Part shown: positions 5,247 through 8,882 of the stretch, piece by piece
Numbering within the stretch: position 1 is the stretch's first letter
Layout: every line of letters begins with the position of its first letter
Source of the DNA: Coriobacteriaceae bacterium
GTDB lineage: Bacteria; Actinomycetota; Coriobacteriia; Coriobacteriales; UBA8131
Assembly (NCBI GenBank): GCA_012515495.1
Contig: JAAYYH010000122.1
Location: 1 to 8,882, forward strand
Reading direction: 5' to 3'
DNA: 8,882 nt
The notes under the pieces: generated by a model
The model's database searches: none
What the model was told of the DNA's origin: nothing
The model's input: only the letters and a program-made list of their open reading frames with translations
Program-made: the position numbers and the translations under genes

Positions 5247-7190
5247 TCAGCTCCGTGCTCTGACAGAAGACGTGCCTGAGAGTTTGTTGGAAGATGACGG
5301 AAACCCCGATTTGGATTGGCGTTCATTGAGTGTCGATAGATGCTTTATGATGTCTTCAGCGGTGACGACGTTCTCTACCAAACCACGGGATAGACGATTA
5401 GCGGCTGTAGTATAGAAGCTGTTACCAACAAAGAATTGCCTGGTCGCGCTTTGAGACACGACGTCTCCATCAAAAAGCATCGCGCATCTATCGGCATAGG
5501 CTGCACAGAACTCGATGTCATGGGAGACCATCAGGATTGACACTCCTCGCGCCTTCAACTTTTCAAGGATAGCAGCCAGCTGTTCTTTGAATGCTGCGTC
5601 CAAGCCTTTTGTTGGCTCGTCGAGCAGCAGAATCTGAGGTTCGCGCAGCAGTACCTTTGCCAACGCGGCACGCTGTTGCTCGCCCACACTGACATCGAAA
5701 GGGTGTCTATCCAGCAATGTATCGATTTCCAATAACTCAGCAATGCTATCAGCTCTAGCCAGACTGATATCAGATTTGGGATTGGTGAACATAGTGAGCA
5801 AATCGTCACGTATCGTCTTCTCGGTGAAGATGGTCTGCGAATCCTGTGGTAACAGGCAGAGTCCTCCTCGTGCAGCTGTGGATTCAGCTGAAGTGAAAGC
5901 TGCCAACTTGTTTTGAAGGAGATCATCAGTTGCTGCCAAGGTATTTGCAGAGCTCGCTTGTTTCTCCAACCATACCTTGCCACGGTAGGGCTTGAGAAGG
6001 CCGGCCAGCACACCGAGAGTAGTTGATTTGCCGGTACCATTGCCACCGAGAAGACAGAACAGCTCTGACTGATGTATCTCCAGTGAGAGTCCGCGGAGGA
6101 TATCAGCGCCCTTGCGTTCGTAGCGGAACCAGACCTCTTTGGCTCCAGCGACGACCGTGGATGCGTCGCTGGGATTTTCAGCGTGGACGGGCGATGGTGG
6201 AGCAGGAGGTAGTGTGCTAAGCATCTGCGGTTGAGCCAGCTGATCTGAGCTTGGCTGCGACTGAGTTGCAGCGAGTTCTCGCATCAACCAGTCGCGGCCC
6301 TCGCGAATAGTGATGGGACAGGTTGCGATGGATGAATCGCAATTGAAACGGGCATCTCCTCGATACTCTCTGTTGAAATGCTCACCTTTAGGACTTCCAG
6401 CCGTGCACGCGTCGTCTGTTTGATCTTCCATTGCCAAGAAAACCCGTGCGGCAGCGGGGAAAGCTTTGAGCATGGGTGATTTTGTGACGTTCAACCTGGT
6501 GCTGATTGCCGAGACATCCCCTTGAGCCAGCACCTTGCCATCAGCAAGCACTACAACCTTATCAGCCAGAGGCAGTACCACTTCGAGCCGTTGTTCCGCG
6601 ATGATGATAGTCGTGCCGGTCTCGTCATTGATCTTCTTCAGTTGATTCAAGAACTCCGCTGCAGCTATTGGATCGAGCTGCGCTGTGGGTTCGTCGAGCA
6701 CAAGGACATCTGGTTGCATCACCATCACTGCTGCCAGATTGAGCAATTGTTTTTGGCCACCAGAAAGCTCGTTGACATCTTTGTGGTACCACTCTTGGAT
6801 ACCAAAGAAGCTGGCCATCTCAGCTACTCGCAAACGTATGGTCGCGGTATCACAGCCCAGACTTTCCAGACCAAAGGCCAGTTCATGCCAGACCTTATCA
6901 GTGACGATCTGGTTCTCTGGACTTTGAAGTACGAAGCCGATGCGCGAGGATTGCTCGCGTAAGTCCACCTGAGCCAATGGGCGATTGTCGAAGAGGATCT
7001 CACCTTGATGCTTGCCGTGCGGGGTTAGCACAGTCTTCAGGTGTCTAAGCAGAGTGCTCTTTCCGCAACCTGAGCGACCGCAAAGTACTACGAATTCACC
7101 TTTCTCAACAACCATATAAACTGCCGATAGAGCCTGTTTCGGTTGCTGCGGATAGGTGAAACTCAAATCCTTGAGCGTGAAGAGCGCCAC
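5247..7190 (-). CDS. ECF transporter ATPase, two ABC domains fused
   Basis: This 647-residue protein powers the ECF importer and contains both nucleotide-binding domains in one chain. NBD1 (about 3-240) has Walker A GRSGCGKST (38-46), Q-loop Gln89, signature LSGGQ (142-146), Walker B VLVLDEP (162-168), but Gln200 where the switch His is expected. A linker of about 100 residues (245-345) includes CPITIREGRDWL (291-302) and a Pro/Ser-rich part. NBD2 (about 350-585) has Walker A GGNGTGKST (382-390), Gln449, signature VSVGE instead of LSGGE (500-504), Walker B LLLDEP (521-526) and His557. A polar tail of about 60 residues follows. The GTG start at 7190 has GAGGA (7197-7201) 6 nt upstream. The first 28 bp overlap the end of ecfT, and the S-component gene follows after 3 bp. 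Confidence 0.93.
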   Translation of the reverse strand: MALFTLKDLSFTYPQQPKQALSAVYMVVEKGEFVVLCGRSGCGKSTLLRHLKTVLTPHGKHQGEILFDNRPLAQVDLREQSSRIGFVLQSPENQIVTDKVWHELAFGLESLGCDTATIRLRVAEMASFFGIQEWYHKDVNELSGGQKQLLNLAAVMVMQPDVLVLDEPTAQLDPIAAAEFLNQLKKINDETGTTIIIAEQRLEVVLPLADKVVVLADGKVLAQGDVSAISTRLNVTKSPMLKAFPAAARVFLAMEDQTDDACTAGSPKGEHFNREYRGDARFNCDSSIATCPITIREGRDWLMRELAATQSQPSSDQLAQPQMLSTLPPAPPSPVHAENPSDASTVVAGAKEVWFRYERKGADILRGLSLEIHQSELFCLLGGNGTGKSTTLGVLAGLLKPYRGKVWLEKQASSANTLAATDDLLQNKLAAFTSAESTAARGGLCLLPQDSQTIFTEKTIRDDLLTMFTNPKSDISLARADSIAELLEIDTLLDRHPFDVSVGEQQRAALAKVLLREPQILLLDEPTKGLDAAFKEQLAAILEKLKARGVSILMVSHDIEFCAAYADRCAMLFDGDVVSQSATRQFFVGNSFYTTAANRLSRGLVENVVTAEDIIKHLSTLNERQSKSGFPSSSNKLSGTSSVRARS

Positions 7191-8038
7191 TTCAATTCCT
7201 CAAATCCGTCAAGAAGCAGGGGAAATAAACATAGTAGGAGAAAAGCCAGATAGATGAGAAGAGCGGGGATGCTGAAGGGATTCAAGGTAATCCAAGGAAA
7301 ATAGGAGATGGATATCAAGCGCAAGGCGATGCCAACAATCACCATGATTGCCAGATAGAGACTGAATGCCGCTAAGAGCTTATCGCGGGAATCTAGCTTA
7401 TAGAGTGAATACGAACTACGACCTTTGAGGCCATAACCACGTGAACGCATCGAGTCAGCAGTATCCACGCCGTTCTCAAGCGCCCAAGTGACCATGATCG
7501 AAAGAATGTCGCCGCCGCTTCTGATGCGATCGATAAGGTGTCCGCTATTCAAGTCGCGGCCAATCGCCTGCTGTGCATAGGTGATCTTCTTCATCTGTGA
7601 GAGATAGCGCGGGATAAAGCGCAAGGTCATGGAGATGATCAGTGACACAGAGGGGATGATCTTGCCAAACAGATAGGTGAACTTATCCGAAGTCATGATC
7701 TTGTTGTAGCAGGAGAACCAGAGGATCACAGCGGCCAGCATACCTGCGGTTGATAATCCATAGAGTGTCGATTCCAGTGTTATCTGCAGACTTCCCACGG
7801 TGATGAGGACGGTGTTGCCCAGATGGTTGAACAGGGGATTGATGATGGCAGCCAATAGCATCATCGGCACAAGGACCAACAAGGTCAGGCGAAGCGATTT
7901 GATGCCGTTAAGGTAGATGGCATAGAGCAGTGCCGATATCAGGGAGATGCACAGTGTCACGGGATGCATGAAGACCACCGTTATCAAGATGACGAAGGCG
8001 AAGTAGCTGAAACTTATCGCGGGATGCAAGTTCCGCAC
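7163..8038 (-). CDS. ecfT: ECF transporter transmembrane subunit EcfT
   Basis: EcfT is the membrane scaffold joining the S component to the ATPase. With the chosen start it has 291 residues and five or six hydrophobic segments: about 8-24, 28-43, 50-70, 92-112, 222-242 and 256-276. The large cytoplasmic coupling region (about 145-220) carries AQQAIGRDL (155-163) and ADSMRSRGYG (194-203), which contain the two coupling-helix motifs that dock on the ATPase. ILSIMVTWALEN (178-189) is typical of the family. A longer frame opens at the GTG at 8074, overlapping the upstream gene, but lacks a clear ribosome-binding site. GTG at 8038 has GGGAG (8049-8053) and gives MRNLHPAISF, the usual EcfT beginning, 2 bp after the upstream stop. 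The downstream ATPase gene overlaps it by 28 bp. Confidence 0.92.
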   Translation of the reverse strand: MRNLHPAISFSYFAFVILITVVFMHPVTLCISLISALLYAIYLNGIKSLRLTLLVLVPMMLLAAIINPLFNHLGNTVLITVGSLQITLESTLYGLSTAGMLAAVILWFSCYNKIMTSDKFTYLFGKIIPSVSLIISMTLRFIPRYLSQMKKITYAQQAIGRDLNSGHLIDRIRSGGDILSIMVTWALENGVDTADSMRSRGYGLKGRSSYSLYKLDSRDKLLAAFSLYLAIMVIVGIALRLISISYFPWITLNPFSIPALLIYLAFLLLCLFPLLLDGFEELKWRSSRSRI

Positions 8039-8040
8039 GC

Positions 8041-8832
8041 TTAGATATCTCCCGGATTCACTGAGTAGCGCCACTGGACAACATCACCGTCACTCAAGGA
8101 ATATGAGCTACAGGAAGCTGAAGGCTGGCTGCCGTTGACCAGATAGAGCCAACCACTGGTTGGACCGCAGGCTTTCTCCTGAAGCGAGTAAAGCGCTGAA
8201 ACATAGAAACCCATCGCCGAGGACGCTCCATTAACCGGTGCCCCAGAAGCCATGAGTGCATCATAAACAGTCGCGCCAGGACTCAGCGTCAGTTGCGTAC
8301 TGAGAAGGTAGCCGCTTGAACTCAATGACAGGGCGGTTTCGTTTCCGTAGTTGACTGCGTTCACACAGTCGATGGAGAAGGATACCGAGATGGTAGCTGG
8401 TTTCGGAGGCTCCTGGCTTGCAGGAGGTGTCGAGCTTCCGCCTGAGGGTGAGCCTGAGTTAGCTGAGCCTGAACCAGAAGTGCCCGAGGATTGGGATCCT
8501 TGCGCAGAGGAGGCGCCTGTGCTCGAACTCTCAGCAGAAGTGGAATCGGCTGATTGCGAACCCTCATTGTTGGCATCGTCTGTCTGTGAATCTGAATCCA
8601 CGCTATTAGATGCAGATGAGGAGGCTTCCGTGTCAGAACCACTCGCGGTATCTGATATCGAGCCGTCAGCCGTCTTTGTCTGCACGGCTGTTGTATCGTT
8701 GCTCTGACTGCCATTAGCCAGCAGCGTCAATTGCCAGACAGATACGCCCACCAGAGCGATGAACACGCAGGCGAAAACCACCCCGAGTGTGATGCGACGT
8801 GTTTTGCTCAGACTTGAGGAGCGAGGCGACAT
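8041..8832 (-). CDS. Membrane-anchored DUF4430 (transcobalamin-like C-terminal) protein with serine-rich stalk
   Basis: This 263-residue protein has an RR-containing N-terminus and one hydrophobic segment (about 14-38) acting as a signal anchor. A disordered, almost wholly Ser/Gly/Asp/Thr/Ala stalk (about 40-145) follows, then a C-terminal DUF4430-type domain (about 147-261). Domain landmarks are VYDALMASG (189-197), MGFYVSALY (207-215), SGWLYLVNG (226-234) and LSDGDVVQWRYS (246-257). Cys156, Cys222 and Cys241 lie in the outer domain. DUF4430 resembles the C-terminal cobalamin-contacting domain of transcobalamin, so I infer a surface capture protein handing a corrinoid to the ECF importer encoded just downstream. 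There is no LPXTG or lipobox. The ATG at 8832 has AAAGGAG 9 nt upstream. It is the first gene of the operon visible here. Confidence 0.85.
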   Translation of the reverse strand: MSPRSSSLSKTRRITLGVVFACVFIALVGVSVWQLTLLANGSQSNDTTAVQTKTADGSISDTASGSDTEASSSASNSVDSDSQTDDANNEGSQSADSTSAESSSTGASSAQGSQSSGTSGSGSANSGSPSGGSSTPPASQEPPKPATISVSFSIDCVNAVNYGNETALSLSSSGYLLSTQLTLSPGATVYDALMASGAPVNGASSAMGFYVSALYSLQEKACGPTSGWLYLVNGSQPSASCSSYSLSDGDVVQWRYSVNPGDI

Positions 8833-8848
8833 GGTATCAGGCTCCTTT

Positions 8849-8870
8849 CTTTTCTAAAGTGGCTTTTCTA
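8849..8870 (-). repeat. Direct repeat of an octamer upstream of the ECF operon
   Basis: On the minus strand TAGAAAAG occurs at 8863-8870 and again at 8849-8856, spaced 14 bp start to start, just ahead of the ribosome-binding site. Only 50 bp of upstream sequence is in the window, so promoter elements cannot be judged. Confidence 0.3.
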
Positions 8871-8882
8871 CATTGGCTTAAG

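Noticed and set aside
6522..6962. 146-codon plus-strand frame opposite the ATPase gene
   Set aside because: It is antisense to well-conserved ABC motifs (LSGGQ, Walker B) and its translation resembles nothing known.
8351..8707. Acidic plus-strand frame opposite the Ser-rich stalk
   Set aside because: Its Glu/Pro-rich composition is the mirror of the serine codons on the real strand.
8833..8882. Cobalamin riboswitch ahead of the ECF operon
   Set aside because: Only 50 bp of upstream sequence is available and no B12-box-like sequence was seen; it could lie outside the window.

Overview
The window looks chromosomal and bacterial, with moderate GC. The gene families and layout suggest a Gram-positive actinobacterium of the Coriobacteriia type: an ECF vitamin transporter preceded by a membrane-anchored DUF4430 protein, frequent GTG starts and strong GGAGG ribosome-binding sites. 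That taxonomic placement is inference from gene content, not from a marker gene. No transposase, integrase, CRISPR array or phage gene is visible.

Left part (1-943). The 3' end of an unrecognised plus-strand gene enters from the left edge and stops at 143, beside a weak hairpin. A gene-free stretch rich in inverted repeats follows (about 144-340). Then come two divergent tRNA genes: tRNA-Glu(UUC) on the minus strand and tRNA-Phe(GAA) on the plus strand. Each has a recognisable promoter in the space between them and a hairpin downstream.

Middle (944-4383). A plus-strand gene encodes a ManC-like sugar-1-phosphate nucleotidyltransferase fold in which nearly every catalytic motif has been replaced although the frame is intact. 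It is probably a pseudoenzyme. It converges on galU (UTP-glucose-1-phosphate uridylyltransferase), which lies 17 bp downstream of a trigger-factor gene whose FRK ribosome-docking signature has become YRN. The tig promoter region carries a palindrome over its -10 element.

Right part (4518-8832). A tightly coupled minus-strand operon encodes a complete energy-coupling-factor importer, in transcription order: an anchored DUF4430 protein with a serine-rich stalk, EcfT, a two-domain EcfA ATPase, and a CbrT-like S component. Stops and starts overlap or lie within 3 bp. The DUF4430 domain resembles the C-terminal domain of transcobalamin, so the likely substrate is cobalamin or another corrinoid (inference). 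In the fused ATPase, two off-consensus residues (Gln200 in place of the NBD1 switch His, and a VSVGE signature in NBD2) fall in the same composite ATP site. This predicts an asymmetric motor.

The most interesting items are the ManC-like pseudoenzyme, the trigger factor without its docking motif, the asymmetric ECF ATPase, the anchored DUF4430 capture protein, and the inverted-repeat cluster at 131-299.
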